A DNA stretch of 38,153 nucleotides from Derxia lacustris (GTDB lineage: Bacteria; Pseudomonadota; Gammaproteobacteria; Burkholderiales; Burkholderiaceae_E), in the NCBI RefSeq assembly GCF_002105195.1, contig NZ_MUHU01000030.1, positions 1-38,153 on the forward strand, written 5' to 3'. This document shows positions 25,370 to 38,134 of this stretch, piece by piece. The first letter of the stretch is position 1. Each line of letters begins with the position of its first letter. The notes under the pieces were generated by a model. That model was given only the letters and a program-made list of their open reading frames with translations, had not been told where the DNA came from and ran no database searches. The translations under genes and the position numbers were made by a program.

Positions 25370-25598
25370 CGTCGTTCTCCTCCGTCTGCTTGTGGCCCGA
25401 TTGTGCCCGTGCGGCCGCGCATCCCGGCTCGGGTGAACCGCGTGGCACACGGGCGGTCGGACCGGCATTCATGCTGCCGATGTGTGCGGCGCAGCATCAC
25501 CCGTCGGCGCGTGCGCTTCTTCACGGCGTCATAATTTCGGGCTGGGCCGATTTGGCGTTCGCGTCGATCGCCGTCGTGCCCGCGCCAGAGCCTCTTCA

Positions 25599-26492
25599 AT
25601 GAACACCGCTCCTCTCGACTTCGCGTCGCCACCGTTGTTGCTGTCCATCCAGTCGCATGTGGCTTGCGGGCATGTCGGCAATGCGGCGGCGGTCTTTCCC
25701 CTGCAACGTCTCGGGATCGAGCCGCTCGCCGTCAACACCGTGCAGTTTTCCAACCACACCGGGCACGGCGCGTTCACTGGGCAGGTGTTTGGCGCCGACC
25801 ACATCCGCGACGTGCTCGACGGTCTGCGCGCGCGCGGCATGCTGGTGCGCTGCCGCGCCGTGCTGTCGGGCTATCTGGGCGACGCGGCCATCGGCGAAGT
25901 CATCCTCGGCGCGGTGCGCGAAATCCGCGCGGCACGCGGCGCGCTCGCCGAAGACTTCATCTACTGCTGCGACCCGGTCATCGGCGATGTGGGCCGCGGC
26001 GTGTTCGTGCGGCCCGGCATCGCCGAATTTCAGCGCGATCACGCCGTGCCGGCGGCCGACGTCATCACGCCCAACCAGTTCGAGTTCGAGCAGATCGTCG
26101 GCCGGCCGCTCGATTCCACCGGCGATGCGGTGGCGCTGGCCCGGCTGCTCGGGCCGCGCGTGGTCGTCATCACCAGCCTGCGCACGCCCGACGTGGCCGA
26201 GGGCACGCTGCGCACGCTCTGCGTGGCCGGTCCGCACGCCTGGAAGATTGACACGCCGCTGCTCGACGTGGACCCGCTGCCGAACGGCATGGGCGACGTG
26301 TTCTCGGCGGTATTCATGGGCCTGCTGCTGCAGGGCGCGCGCTATCCCAAGGCGCTGTCGCATGCGGTGCGCGTGCTGTATGCGCTGGTGAGCAAGACGC
26401 CGCCCGGCAGTCGCGACCTGCCGCTGGTGGCGGAACAGAACGAAATCGTGTGGCCGAGTGAAGACTTCGAGCCGGAGGCCTTGCCGGCATGA
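25599..26492 (+). CDS. pdxY: Pyridoxal kinase PdxY
   Basis: A 297-residue ribokinase-like enzyme that phosphorylates pyridoxal to PLP in the salvage pathway. Signatures: [20 protein letters not shown] at the start, [37 protein letters not shown], and the anion hole and base [10 protein letters not shown], where the usual Thr of GTGD is Met. The start [20 protein letters not shown] at 25599 fits the family. The stop overlaps the nadB start as ATGA (26489-26492), so the genes are translationally coupled. Confidence 0.94.
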   Translation: MNTAPLDFASPPLLLSIQSHVACGHVGNAAAVFPLQRLGIEPLAVNTVQFSNHTGHGAFTGQVFGADHIRDVLDGLRARGMLVRCRAVLSGYLGDAAIGEVILGAVREIRAARGALAEDFIYCCDPVIGDVGRGVFVRPGIAEFQRDHAVPAADVITPNQFEFEQIVGRPLDSTGDAVALARLLGPRVVVITSLRTPDVAEGTLRTLCVAGPHAWKIDTPLLDVDPLPNGMGDVFSAVFMGLLLQGARYPKALSHAVRVLYALVSKTPPGSRDLPLVAEQNEIVWPSEDFEPEALPA

Positions 26493-28087
26493 ACATGCAG
26501 ACGCAATACAGCTTTGATGTGGTGGTGGTGGGCAGCGGTCTGGCCGGCCTGTCGGTGGCGCTGCATCTGGCGGCGCATCGCAAGGTGGCGGTCGTCACCA
26601 AGCAGGCGCTGCTCGATGGCGCCAGCAACTGGGCCCAGGGCGGCATCGCGGCGGTGCTCGATGCCGGCGACAGCATCGACGACCATGTGCGCGACACGCT
26701 GGTCGCCGGCGCCGGCCTGTGCGACGAGCAGGCCACGCGCTTCATCGTCGAGCACGGCAAGGCGGCGATCGCCTGGCTGATCCGGCTTGGCGTGCCGTTC
26801 ACGCGCGACGCCAGCAGCGAGCTTGGCTACCACCTCACGCGCGAAGGCGGCCACAGCCATCGCCGCATCATCCACGCGGCCGACGCGACCGGGCATGCGG
26901 TGCAGGTGACGCTGGAGCAGATGGTGCGCAGCCAGCCCAACATCACGCTGTTCGAGCACCACATGGGCGTCGACCTGATCGTGGAGGAAGGGCGCTGTCG
27001 CGGCCTGTACGTGCAGGACGAGGAAACCGGCCATGTGCACACGCTCGCCGCGTCGGACACCGTGCTGGCCTGTGGTGGCGCGGGCAAGGTCTACCTCTAC
27101 ACGACCAATCCCGACACCGCGACCGGCGACGGCATCGCGATGGCCTGGCGCGCCGGCTGCCGCGTGAGCAACATGGAGTTCATCCAGTTCCATCCGACCT
27201 GCCTCTACCACCCCTATGCCAAGAGCTTTCTCATCAGCGAGGCGGTGCGCGGCGAGGGCGGCATCCTCAAGCTGCCGCCGGGCGCGGGCAAGGACGCCGG
27301 CAAGCGCTTCATGCCCGATCACGACGCGCGGTTGGAGCTGGCACCGCGCGACGTGGTGGCACGCAGCATCGATTTCGAGATGAAGAAGCGCGGGCTCGAT
27401 TACGTGCATCTCGACATCAGCCACCAGCCGCCGGAGTTCGTGAAGGAGCACTTCCCGACCATCCACGCCACCTGCCTCGATTTCGGCATCGACATCACCA
27501 AGGAACCGATCCCGGTGGTGCCGGCGGCGCACTACACCTGCGGCGGCGTGGTCACCGATCTGGCCGGTCGCACCGATGTGGCCGGGCTCTATGCCGTGGG
27601 CGAAACCGCCTGCACCGGCCTGCACGGCGCCAACCGGCTCGCGTCGAATTCGCTGCTCGAATGCCTGGTGCTCGGCCGCTCGGCCGCCGACGACATCCTC
27701 GCGCGCCCGGCCCGGCCGCCGCGCGAACTGCGCGCCTGGGACGAAAGCCGCGTCACCAATGCCGACGAGGAAGTCGTCATCACCCAGAACTGGGACGAGC
27801 TGCGCCGCACCATGTGGAACTACGTCGGCATCGTGCGCACGACCAAGCGGCTGGAGCGGGCGCAGGCGCGCATCGAGCTGCTGCGCCAGGAGATCGACGA
27901 GTACTACGCCAACTTCCGCGTGACGCGCGATCTGCTCGAACTGCGCAATCTGGTCGAGGTGGCGGCGCTGATCGTCGAATGCGCGATGGGCCGGCATGAA
28001 AGCCGTGGCCTGCACACCACGCGCGACTGGCCCGACACCGCCGCCGAAGCGCTGCCGAGCGTGCTCGGTCCACGTAGCAAAACGTGA
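26489..28087 (+). CDS. nadB: L-aspartate oxidase
   Basis: A 532-residue flavoenzyme that oxidises L-aspartate to iminoaspartate, the first step of NAD synthesis, using oxygen or fumarate as acceptor. The FAD-binding [14 protein letters not shown] is at residues 12-25, [12 protein letters not shown] follows, then [38 protein letters not shown] and [20 protein letters not shown], all typical of NadB. The C-terminal helical domain contains [15 protein letters not shown]. An in-frame ATG lies two codons later. nadA and nadC, which usually accompany nadB, are on the other strand beyond the ODP-like gene. Confidence 0.97.
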   Translation: MNMQTQYSFDVVVVGSGLAGLSVALHLAAHRKVAVVTKQALLDGASNWAQGGIAAVLDAGDSIDDHVRDTLVAGAGLCDEQATRFIVEHGKAAIAWLIRLGVPFTRDASSELGYHLTREGGHSHRRIIHAADATGHAVQVTLEQMVRSQPNITLFEHHMGVDLIVEEGRCRGLYVQDEETGHVHTLAASDTVLACGGAGKVYLYTTNPDTATGDGIAMAWRAGCRVSNMEFIQFHPTCLYHPYAKSFLISEAVRGEGGILKLPPGAGKDAGKRFMPDHDARLELAPRDVVARSIDFEMKKRGLDYVHLDISHQPPEFVKEHFPTIHATCLDFGIDITKEPIPVVPAAHYTCGGVVTDLAGRTDVAGLYAVGETACTGLHGANRLASNSLLECLVLGRSAADDILARPARPPRELRAWDESRVTNADEEVVITQNWDELRRTMWNYVGIVRTTKRLERAQARIELLRQEIDEYYANFRVTRDLLELRNLVEVAALIVECAMGRHESRGLHTTRDWPDTAAEALPSVLGPRSKT

Positions 28088-28133
28088 TGCTTTTCACGCC
28101 GATGGCCAGCCTGGAGATGAGCACCGGCGCGCG

Positions 28134-28176
28134 TTGACAACTGTCAATCGCGGCCGGACGAAGCCGCACTTACCGT
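28134..28176 (+). promoter_or_regulatory. FNR-type site before the ODP-like gene
   Basis: TTGACAACTGTCAA at 28134-28147 is a perfect inverted repeat and matches TTGAT-N4-ATCAA in eight of ten positions. TACCGT at 28171-28176 is a weak -10 at about class II distance (site centre 28140.5, start near 28182). The gene begins at 28212. Confidence 0.65.
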
Positions 28177-28211
28177 GTGCGTCCGCCTCACCCGTGCAAC
28201 CGGAGTCACCC

Positions 28212-28988
28212 ATGCCCGTCGAGCTGTATCGCGACGCCAACCATGCCTGCCTGATGTTCACCGACCTCGGTCACGAGAGCGATCAGGCGGTGCAGTCGAA
28301 CCAGTTCCTCATCATCAACAACGGCACGGGCGCGATCATCGATCCGGGCGGTAACCTGGCCTACAACGAGCTCTACCTCGGCATGACGGCGCATTTCCCG
28401 CCGAGCCAGCTGACGGCCATCCTCGCCTCGCATGCCGACCCCGACATCATCGCGTCGCTCGACCGCTGGCTCACCACCACTGCCAGCGCCACCGTCTACA
28501 TCTCCAAGATCTGGGATCGCTTCGCGCCGCATTTCTGCAAGCGCGGCAAGACCGAGGGCCGCATCGTCGGCATCGGCGATGCCGGTGCGCGCATCCCGCT
28601 CGGCGGCACCGAGTTGATCGCGCTGCCCGCGCACTTTCTGCATGCCGAAGGCAATTTCCAGTTCTACGACCCGGTGAGCCGCATCCTGTTCTCGGGCGAC
28701 CTGGGCGCTTCGTTTGGTAGCGGGCTCGATGCCAAGTCGCCGATTACCTCGCTGGCGCCGCATCTGCCGCGCATGGAGGCCTTCCATCGGCGCTACATGG
28801 TGTCGAACAAGGTGCTGCGCTTCTGGGCCAAGATGGTCAAGCAGCTCGACATCCGGCTGATGGTGCCGCAGCACGGCGCGCCGCTCGGTGGCGCGGCGGT
28901 CAATGAATTCATCGACTGGGTGCAGACGCTGCCGTGCGGCGTCGATCTGATGACCGAGCAGCACTACCAGATTCCGCCGCGCGGCTGA
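28212..28988 (+). CDS. Diiron metallo-beta-lactamase-fold protein, ODP / flavodiiron-like
   Basis: A 258-residue MBL-fold protein without a flavodoxin domain. The ligand set resembles the diiron site of flavodiiron proteins and the oxygen-binding diiron protein (ODP) group: His74, Asp76 and Asp78 in SHADPD (H-x-D-x-D), His141 or His144 in LPAHFLHAEGNF, Asp163 in LFSGDLGASFG, and His221 in VPQHGAPLGG. The second His of the hydrolase motif HxHxDH is absent, which argues against a zinc hydrolase. Lacking FMN, it cannot by itself reduce oxygen as flavodiiron enzymes do; related ODPs bind oxygen and act in sensing. An FNR-type site precedes it. It converges on nadC. Confidence 0.8.
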   Translation: MPVELYRDANHACLMFTDLGHESDQAVQSNQFLIINNGTGAIIDPGGNLAYNELYLGMTAHFPPSQLTAILASHADPDIIASLDRWLTTTASATVYISKIWDRFAPHFCKRGKTEGRIVGIGDAGARIPLGGTELIALPAHFLHAEGNFQFYDPVSRILFSGDLGASFGSGLDAKSPITSLAPHLPRMEAFHRRYMVSNKVLRFWAKMVKQLDIRLMVPQHGAPLGGAAVNEFIDWVQTLPCGVDLMTEQHYQIPPRG

Positions 28989-28998
28989 GTCCCGCAGA

Positions 28999-29060
28999 CG
29001 CGCCACCAATGACAAGGGCCGACCGGTGCAAGCCGGTCGGCCCTTGTCATTAGTGGCGCG
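28999..29060. terminator. Very long bidirectional terminator hairpin
   Basis: The arm at 29008-29026 pairs perfectly over 19 bases with 29033-29051 around a six-base loop. One mismatch (29007/29052) follows, then eight more pairs (28999-29006 with 29053-29060). The hairpin fills the gap between the convergent ODP-like gene and nadC, whose stop is at 29064. The lower stem lacks a T run but the length is exceptional. Confidence 0.85.
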
Positions 29061-29063
29061 GCT

Positions 29064-29951
29064 TCAGCCGATCACGCGCAGCGAGAAGTCGGTCGCGTGC
29101 AAATCCTTGGTGAGGCTGCCGATCGAGATGCGGTCGACGCCGGTCGCGGCGATGGCGCGCACGGTGTCGAGGCTGACGCCGCCCGAGGCTTCGAGCAGCG
29201 CGCGCTGCTGGCCGCGTCCGTCGTTGATCGCCACCGCCTCGCGCATCGCGCCGGTCGCGAAGTTGTCGAGCAGCACCGACCTGGCGCCGGCGTCGAGCGC
29301 CTCGCGCAGCTGGCTCAGGTTCTCGACCTCGACCTGCACCGCCACCTCGTCGCCGAGCGCAAACGCCGCCGCCAGCGCCGGCGTGATGCCGCCGGCCGCC
29401 GCGATGTGGTTCTCCTTGATGAGCACCGCGTCGTAAAGCCCGAGCCGCTGATTGACGCCGCCGCCCACGCGCACCGCGTATTTCTGCGCCAGCCGCATGC
29501 CGGGCAGCGTCTTGCGCGTGTCGAGGATGCGGGCGCGGCTGCCCGGCACATCGGCGATCGCATCGACGAACACCCGCGTGGCGCTGGCCGTGCCCGACAG
29601 CAGTTGCAGCAGATTGAGCGCGCTGCGCTCGGCGGTGAGCAGGCTGCGCGCCGGGCCAGCCAGCGTGCAAACCACGCTGTCGGGCGCAAGCGCTGCGCCT
29701 TCGTCGGCCTGCCAGTTCACCTCGATGCGCGGATCGACCGCGCGCATCACCGCGTCGAACCACGGCTGGCCGCAGAGCACCGCGCGCTCGCGCAGCAGCA
29801 CGCGCGCCTTGATGCTGTCGTGCTCGGGCACCAGCAGGCCGGTCAGGTCGCCGCTGCCCACGTCCTCGGCAAGCACGGCGGCGACATTGCTTTCGAGCGC
29901 GGCTTGCAGCGCCGCATTCCAGCCGAAGCGGGTGGTGTTGGTAGTTGGCAT
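29064..29951 (-). CDS. nadC: Nicotinate-nucleotide pyrophosphorylase (carboxylating)
   Basis: A 295-residue quinolinate phosphoribosyltransferase that converts quinolinate and PRPP to nicotinate mononucleotide. Signatures: EDVGSGDLTG near the N-terminus, ERSALNLLQLLSGTAS, LDTRKTLPGMR, VGGGVNQRLGLYDAVLIKEN, VEVENLSQL and VLLDNF. The start MPTTNTTRFGWNAALQAALE at 29951 fits. It follows nadA on the same strand after 33 bases, so the two form an operon. Confidence 0.96.
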   Translation of the reverse strand: MPTTNTTRFGWNAALQAALESNVAAVLAEDVGSGDLTGLLVPEHDSIKARVLLRERAVLCGQPWFDAVMRAVDPRIEVNWQADEGAALAPDSVVCTLAGPARSLLTAERSALNLLQLLSGTASATRVFVDAIADVPGSRARILDTRKTLPGMRLAQKYAVRVGGGVNQRLGLYDAVLIKENHIAAAGGITPALAAAFALGDEVAVQVEVENLSQLREALDAGARSVLLDNFATGAMREAVAINDGRGQQRALLEASGGVSLDTVRAIAATGVDRISIGSLTKDLHATDFSLRVIG

Positions 29952-29984
29952 GTGCGCGGATTCGGGTTGTGTTGCGGGCGGGAC

Positions 29985-31145
29985 TCAGGCCGGACCGAAG
30001 CCCTGTGAGCCCTCGGTGGCGAAGGCGGGGGCGGGCTTGCGGTTGTGCGCGGCGGCAAAGTCGAGCATGCGGTCGATCGCCACCTTGGCCTGGCGGCCGA
30101 GCGCCGGCTCGACCTCGATCTCATGACCGGGCACGGCGCCCAGCTCGGCCGCTTCCAGCAGCTGCACCAGGCCTTCGAGCCCGTTCATCGCCATCCACGG
30201 GCAGTGCGCGCAGCTCTTGCAGGTGGCGCTGTTGCCGGCGGTCGGCGCCTCGACAAAGGTCTTGCCCGGCGCGGCGGCGCGCATCTTGTGCAGGATGGCC
30301 TTGTCGGTCGCGACGATGAATTCGGTCGCGTCGCTCTTCACTGCGGCCGCGATCATCTGCGAGGTCGAGCCGACCACGTCGGCCTGCGCGACCACGGCAG
30401 CCGGCGATTCGGGATGCACCAGCACCTTGGCATTGGGATGGGCCGCGCGCAGCAGTTCGAGCTCGGTGCCCTTGAACTCGTCATGCACCAGGCAGGAGCC
30501 CTGCCACAGCAGCATGTCGGCGCCGGTCTGCGCCTGGATGTAGCCGCCCAGATGGCGGTCGGGCGCCCAGAGAATCTTCTTTCCCTGCGCATGCAGGTGC
30601 TTGACGATTTCCAGGCCGATGCTCGATGTGACCGTCCAGTCGGCGCGCGCCTTCACCGCCGCGCTGGTGTTGGCATACACCACCACCGTGCGGTCTGGGT
30701 TGGCGTCGCAGAAGGCGGTGAATTCATCGACCGGGCAGCCCAGATCGAGCGAGCAGGTGGCGTCGAGATCGGGCATGAGCACGCGCTTGTCGGGGCTCAG
30801 GATCTTCGACGTCTCGCCCATGAAGCGCACGCCCGCCACGATCAGCGTGCGCGCCGCGTGATCGCGGCCGAAGCGTGCCATCTCCAGCGAGTCGGCGACG
30901 CAGCCGCCGGTCTCCTCGGCCAGGTCTTGCAGATCGCTGTCCACGTAATAGTGGGCGACCAGCACCGCGTCCTGATGCGCGAGCAGCGCGCGCGCGCGGG
31001 CCTTCAGTTCGGTGCGGCGTTCGGCGGTCAGCGGCTCGGGCACGCGGGCCCAGGCTTGCGCGACGATGGGCGGCGGCGGTCTGCAGGCGGGACCGTCGGT
31101 ATCGGTCAGCGGGGCCGGGCGTTCGAATTCGATGGTTTGCAGCAT
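29985..31145 (-). CDS. nadA: Quinolinate synthase A
   Basis: A 386-residue [4Fe-4S] enzyme that condenses iminoaspartate with dihydroxyacetone phosphate to quinolinate. The cluster cysteines are Cys131 ([10 protein letters not shown]), Cys218 ([11 protein letters not shown]) and Cys315 in [11 protein letters not shown]; their spacing of 87 and 97 residues equals that of Cys113, Cys200 and Cys297 in E. coli NadA. Cys309 and Cys312 form an extra C-x2-C before the last. The start [10 protein letters not shown] at 31145 is preferred over a frame 13 codons longer. The N-terminal 50 residues are a Pro-rich extension. NadA product feeds NadC, next in the operon. Confidence 0.96.
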   Translation of the reverse strand: MLQTIEFERPAPLTDTDGPACRPPPPIVAQAWARVPEPLTAERRTELKARARALLAHQDAVLVAHYYVDSDLQDLAEETGGCVADSLEMARFGRDHAARTLIVAGVRFMGETSKILSPDKRVLMPDLDATCSLDLGCPVDEFTAFCDANPDRTVVVYANTSAAVKARADWTVTSSIGLEIVKHLHAQGKKILWAPDRHLGGYIQAQTGADMLLWQGSCLVHDEFKGTELELLRAAHPNAKVLVHPESPAAVVAQADVVGSTSQMIAAAVKSDATEFIVATDKAILHKMRAAAPGKTFVEAPTAGNSATCKSCAHCPWMAMNGLEGLVQLLEAAELGAVPGHEIEVEPALGRQAKVAIDRMLDFAAAHNRKPAPAFATEGSQGFGPA

Positions 31146-31339
31146 GGCAGGGGGCGACTGAGGCACGAGCCGCGAGTATCCCATTCCCTTCCGCCCGGGC
31201 GCTGCGCGGTGCGGTCACGCGACAAGCAGGGAAACGATGTGGCGCGTCCTGCGCAAGACTGGGTTTCGGCCCCGGTTTCCCTGGGGAACTTGGTGTTTAA
31301 TCGATGCGGTCAAACCGTGCCAATCCTTGGAGGAATCGA

Positions 31340-32482
31340 ATGCTCAAGTTTGCGGACAGGCTGCTTCCCGCGCTTTGCGTGCTGGCGGTTGCCGGCGGCG
31401 CCCAGGCGCAGGAAGTGGTAGTCAAGATCGGTCATGTGGCGCCGATGTCGGGTGGCCAGGCTCACCTCGGCAAGGACAACGAATGGGGCGCCAAGCTCGC
31501 GATCGATGACCTCAACAAGGCGGGCGTCACGATCGGCGGCAAGAAGGTGAAGTTCCGGTTGATATCCGAGGACGATGGCGCCGATCCGCGTCAGGGCACG
31601 GCAGTGGCGCAGAAGCTGGTCGACGAGAAGGTCGTCGGTGTCGTTGGCCATCTCAATTCCGGCACTTCCATTCCCGCTTCCAAGATCTATTACGACGCCG
31701 GTATCCCGCAGATCTCGCCGTCCTCGACCGCGCCCAAGTACACGCAGCAGGGTTTCAACACCACGTTTCGCGTCGTCGCAAACGACAGCCAGCTTGGTGC
31801 GCGGCTTGGGCAGTACGCCGTTGGCCCGCTCAAGGGCAAGCGCATTGCGGTCATCGACGACCGAACGGCCTACGGCCAAGGGGTGGCCGACGAGTTCGCC
31901 AAGGCAGCAAAGGCGGCTGGCGGCGCAATCGTCGCCACTCAGTTCACCACTGACAAGGCCACTGAATTCAGCGCCATCCTCACCGCCGTCAAGGCAGCCA
32001 CTCCCGATGTCGTCTTCTACGGCGGCATGGATGCGCAGGCAGGACCGCTGCTGCGCCAGATGAAGCAACTGGGCATCAACGCCAAGTTGCTGGGTGGCGA
32101 CGGCATCTGCACCGAAGGGCTGGTCAATCTTGCGGGCGACGGCATGGCTGACGGCCAGGTGATCTGCGCCGAGGCTGGCGGTGTTACCGGAGAGGAAGAG
32201 AAGGGGATGGACGCGTTCCGCGCTGACTTCAAGAAGCGCGCCGGAGCCGATGTCCAGATCTATGCGCCGTACGTCTATGACGCTGTCATGGTGATGGCTG
32301 ATGCCATGAAAAAGGCTGGCTCGACGGAGCCTGAGCGTTATCTGCCCTTCCTGGCAAAGGAGGACTACAAGGGGGTCACGGGCCGCATCTCGTTTGATGC
32401 AAAGGGCGACATCAAGAACGGTTCGCTGACCTTGTTTACCTACAAGGGCGGCAAGCGGGAAAAAATCGCCGTCGTTAAGTAA
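31340..32482 (+). CDS. Branched-chain amino-acid-type ABC transporter substrate-binding protein
   Basis: A 380-residue periplasmic binding protein of the LivJ/LivK family. The signal peptide MLKFADRLLPALCVLAVAGG ends in AQA before QEVVVKIGHVAPMSG, which is the mature start. VVGHLNSGTSIPASKIY, SPSSTAPKYT, FRVVANDSQLG, DDRTAYGQG and APYVYDAVMVMADA are family segments. The substrate is probably leucine/isoleucine/valine or a related amino acid, but the family is broad. GGAGGA at 31329-31334 is a strong ribosome site. No permease or ATPase genes lie nearby in the window, so it would work with components encoded elsewhere. Confidence 0.92.
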   Translation: MLKFADRLLPALCVLAVAGGAQAQEVVVKIGHVAPMSGGQAHLGKDNEWGAKLAIDDLNKAGVTIGGKKVKFRLISEDDGADPRQGTAVAQKLVDEKVVGVVGHLNSGTSIPASKIYYDAGIPQISPSSTAPKYTQQGFNTTFRVVANDSQLGARLGQYAVGPLKGKRIAVIDDRTAYGQGVADEFAKAAKAAGGAIVATQFTTDKATEFSAILTAVKAATPDVVFYGGMDAQAGPLLRQMKQLGINAKLLGGDGICTEGLVNLAGDGMADGQVICAEAGGVTGEEEKGMDAFRADFKKRAGADVQIYAPYVYDAVMVMADAMKKAGSTEPERYLPFLAKEDYKGVTGRISFDAKGDIKNGSLTLFTYKGGKREKIAVVK

Positions 32483-32547
32483 TGGGCTTGAGTTGGATAT
32501 GACCAAGCTGTGTGTGGATGGTGAAACCACATTTGCGCACGAGCCGC

Positions 32548-32576
32548 TTGCCAACTAGCGATGTTCTGGTTATAGT
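32548..32576 (+). promoter_or_regulatory. rRNA operon promoter P1 (candidate)
   Basis: TTGCCA at 32548-32553 and TATAGT at 32571-32576 are separated by 17 bases. Together with the promoter at 32675 it gives the tandem arrangement usual for rRNA operons. The 460 bases from 32483 to 32942 contain no gene; besides the promoters and boxA they hold A-rich sequence and the 16S processing arm. Confidence 0.6.
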
Positions 32577-32674
32577 CGATGGCTCAGCTGTTGCTGAACG
32601 ATGATTTCGCTGCTGAGGAAGCAGGGCCGCAAGGTTTGCCGAGATGGCAGCGAAATAAAAAAGTTCAAAAACAG

Positions 32675-32703
32675 TTGACGGTGAGAAAAAAGCAGTGCAT
32701 AAT
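32675..32703 (+). promoter_or_regulatory. rRNA operon promoter P2
   Basis: TTGACG at 32675-32680 and CATAAT at 32698-32703 with a 17-base spacer, preceded by an A-rich stretch (32650-32674) that could act as UP element. Start of transcription is expected near 32710. Confidence 0.75.
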
Positions 32704-32771
32704 CTCGCCTCTCTGCTGATGACGACGCGGCGCCAAGCAAGGCGAAGCAAGTTGTAGGTAGATTGCAGTAT

Positions 32772-32783
32772 CGCTCTTTAACA
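32772..32783 (+). promoter_or_regulatory. boxA antitermination element before 16S
   Basis: CGCTCTTTAACA matches the consensus TGCTCTTTAACA in all but the first base. It would recruit NusB/NusE for rRNA antitermination. Confidence 0.8.
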
Positions 32784-32788
32784 AGTTA

Positions 32789-32811
32789 ACAGCCGATAAG
32801 TGTGGGCGTTT
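32789..32811 (+). other. 5' arm of the 16S processing stem
   Basis: These 23 bases pair with 34493-34515 downstream of 16S with one mismatch. The stem encloses the 16S rRNA and is the expected RNase III cutting site. Confidence 0.85.
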
Positions 32812-32942
32812 GTTGTGATGGGGCTGCATGCCGCGAGGCGCGCAGTGTGCTCAAAGCAATAAAGGCTCACAAAAAAGTAAGGTGAAAACCTGAAATTTCG
32901 TTGAGTCGCGACCTTACGAAAGTAAGGGCAATAAGCATGATT

Positions 32943-34476
<1,534 letters not shown>

Positions 34477-34492
34477 GAGTATCTCACTCAAT

Positions 34493-34515
34493 AAACGCCC
34501 ACTCTTATCGGCTGT
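34493..34515 (+). other. 3' arm of the 16S processing stem
   Basis: Complement of 32789-32811 with one mismatch, 20 bases after the 16S 3' end. Confidence 0.85.
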
Positions 34516-34583
34516 TAGAAAAGTCTGTCTGAAGGGTGCACCTGGAAAGACTAGGTGCGCAGGACTCCTGTGTTTGATAAGGA

Positions 34584-34660
34584 GGGTCTGTAGCTCAGTC
34601 GGTTAGAGCACCGTCTTGATAAGGCGGGGGTCGTTGGTTCGAATCCAACCAGACCCACCA
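34584..34660 (+). tRNA. ileT: tRNA-Ile (GAU)
   Basis: 77 bases including an encoded CCA. Acceptor arms GGGTCTG and CAGACCC pair fully. The D-loop reads TAGCTCAGTCGGTTAGAGC, the anticodon loop CTTGATAAG has anticodon GAT, and the T-arm is GTTGGTTCGAATCCAAC. It is the first spacer tRNA, 110 bases after 16S. Confidence 0.98.
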
Positions 34661-34673
34661 ACATTATCCAACT

Positions 34674-34749
34674 GGGGGTGTAGCTCAGCTGGGAGAGCAC
34701 CTGCTTTGCAAGCAGGGGGTCATCGGTTCGATCCCGTTCACCTCCACCA
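34674..34749 (+). tRNA. alaT: tRNA-Ala (UGC)
   Basis: 76 bases with encoded CCA. The acceptor GGGGGTG pairs with CACCTCC and includes the G3-U70 pair that marks tRNA-Ala. The anticodon loop is CTTTGCAAG with anticodon TGC. It lies 13 bases after tRNA-Ile in the 16S-23S spacer. Confidence 0.98.
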
Positions 34750-34806
34750 AAACTCTTCAGACGCATTGCGATAGCGAAAGTCACTATCGCAATGCCATTA
34801 GGCTTT

Positions 34807-34818
34807 TGTTCTTTAACA
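34807..34818 (+). promoter_or_regulatory. boxA element before 23S
   Basis: TGTTCTTTAACA at 34807-34818 closely matches the boxA consensus. It lies in the 205-base spacer between tRNA-Ala and 23S, which otherwise holds the processing arms. Confidence 0.8.
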
Positions 34819-34833
34819 ATTTAGAAGAAGCAA
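34818..34833 (+). other. Outer 5' arm of the 23S processing stem
   Basis: AATTTAGAAGAAGCAA pairs perfectly over 16 bases with 37904-37919. Confidence 0.8.
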
Positions 34834-34942
34834 ATACAGAAATCAGCAAGAAATTGCTGATTCATGGGTTGTGATTGCATCAGCCAGAAATACTGGCAGC
34901 AGCATTTTGCTCAACCTATAGCATTGGAATCGTAAAGATTCT

Positions 34943-34954
34943 CCAAGGTTATAG

Positions 34955-34960
<6 letters not shown>
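34943..34960 (+). other. Inner 5' arm of the 23S processing stem
   Basis: CCAAGGTTATAGGGTCAA pairs perfectly over 18 bases with 37824-37841 and joins the two ends of 23S rRNA. Confidence 0.85.
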
Positions 34961-37831
<2,871 letters not shown>

Positions 37832-37903
37832 ATAACCTTGGTGTATGCCAATGGTCGATCAGAATGTCGCTAACAATGCGATCACTCCCCAACTCTGTAG
37901 CAA

Positions 37904-37919
37904 TTGCTTCTTCTAAATT
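37904..37919 (+). other. Outer 3' arm of the 23S processing stem
   Basis: TTGCTTCTTCTAAATT is the exact complement of 34818-34833. Confidence 0.8.
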
Positions 37920-37977
37920 GGATTTCTTGATCGAGTGCTCGTCTCTTGACCGTACTTAACAAGAAATCGACAAGTTA

Positions 37978-38092
37978 TGCCTGACGACCATAGCGAGGTG
38001 GTCCCACTCCTTCCCATCCCGAACAGGACAGTGAAACGCCTCCGCGCCGATGATAGTGCGGTTCCCGTGTGAAAGTAGGTCATCGTCAGGCT
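37978..38092 (+). rRNA. rrf: 5S ribosomal RNA
   Basis: About 115 bases. The ends GCCTGACGA and TCGTCAGGC pair as helix I; internal CCCACTCCTTCCCATCCCGA and GAACAGGACAGTGAAACGCC are conserved 5S segments. Exact ends may differ by one or two bases. It follows 23S after 146 bases. Confidence 0.95.
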
Positions 38093-38101
38093 CCTCCTCT
38101 G

Positions 38102-38134
38102 AAAGGGGCGACTCAACTCTGAGTCGCCCCTTTT
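38102..38134 (+). terminator. rRNA operon terminator
   Basis: AAAGGGGCGACTCA at 38102-38115 pairs perfectly with TGAGTCGCCCCTTT at 38120-38133 around a four-base loop and continues into T-rich sequence. A textbook intrinsic terminator ten bases after 5S. Confidence 0.93.

Noticed and set aside
29041..29054. 14-base identity CCCTTGTCATTAGT between the nadC hairpin and 16S (34049-34062)
   Set aside because: The match stops on both sides and is fully explained by the palindrome; taken as chance rather than an rRNA-derived insertion.
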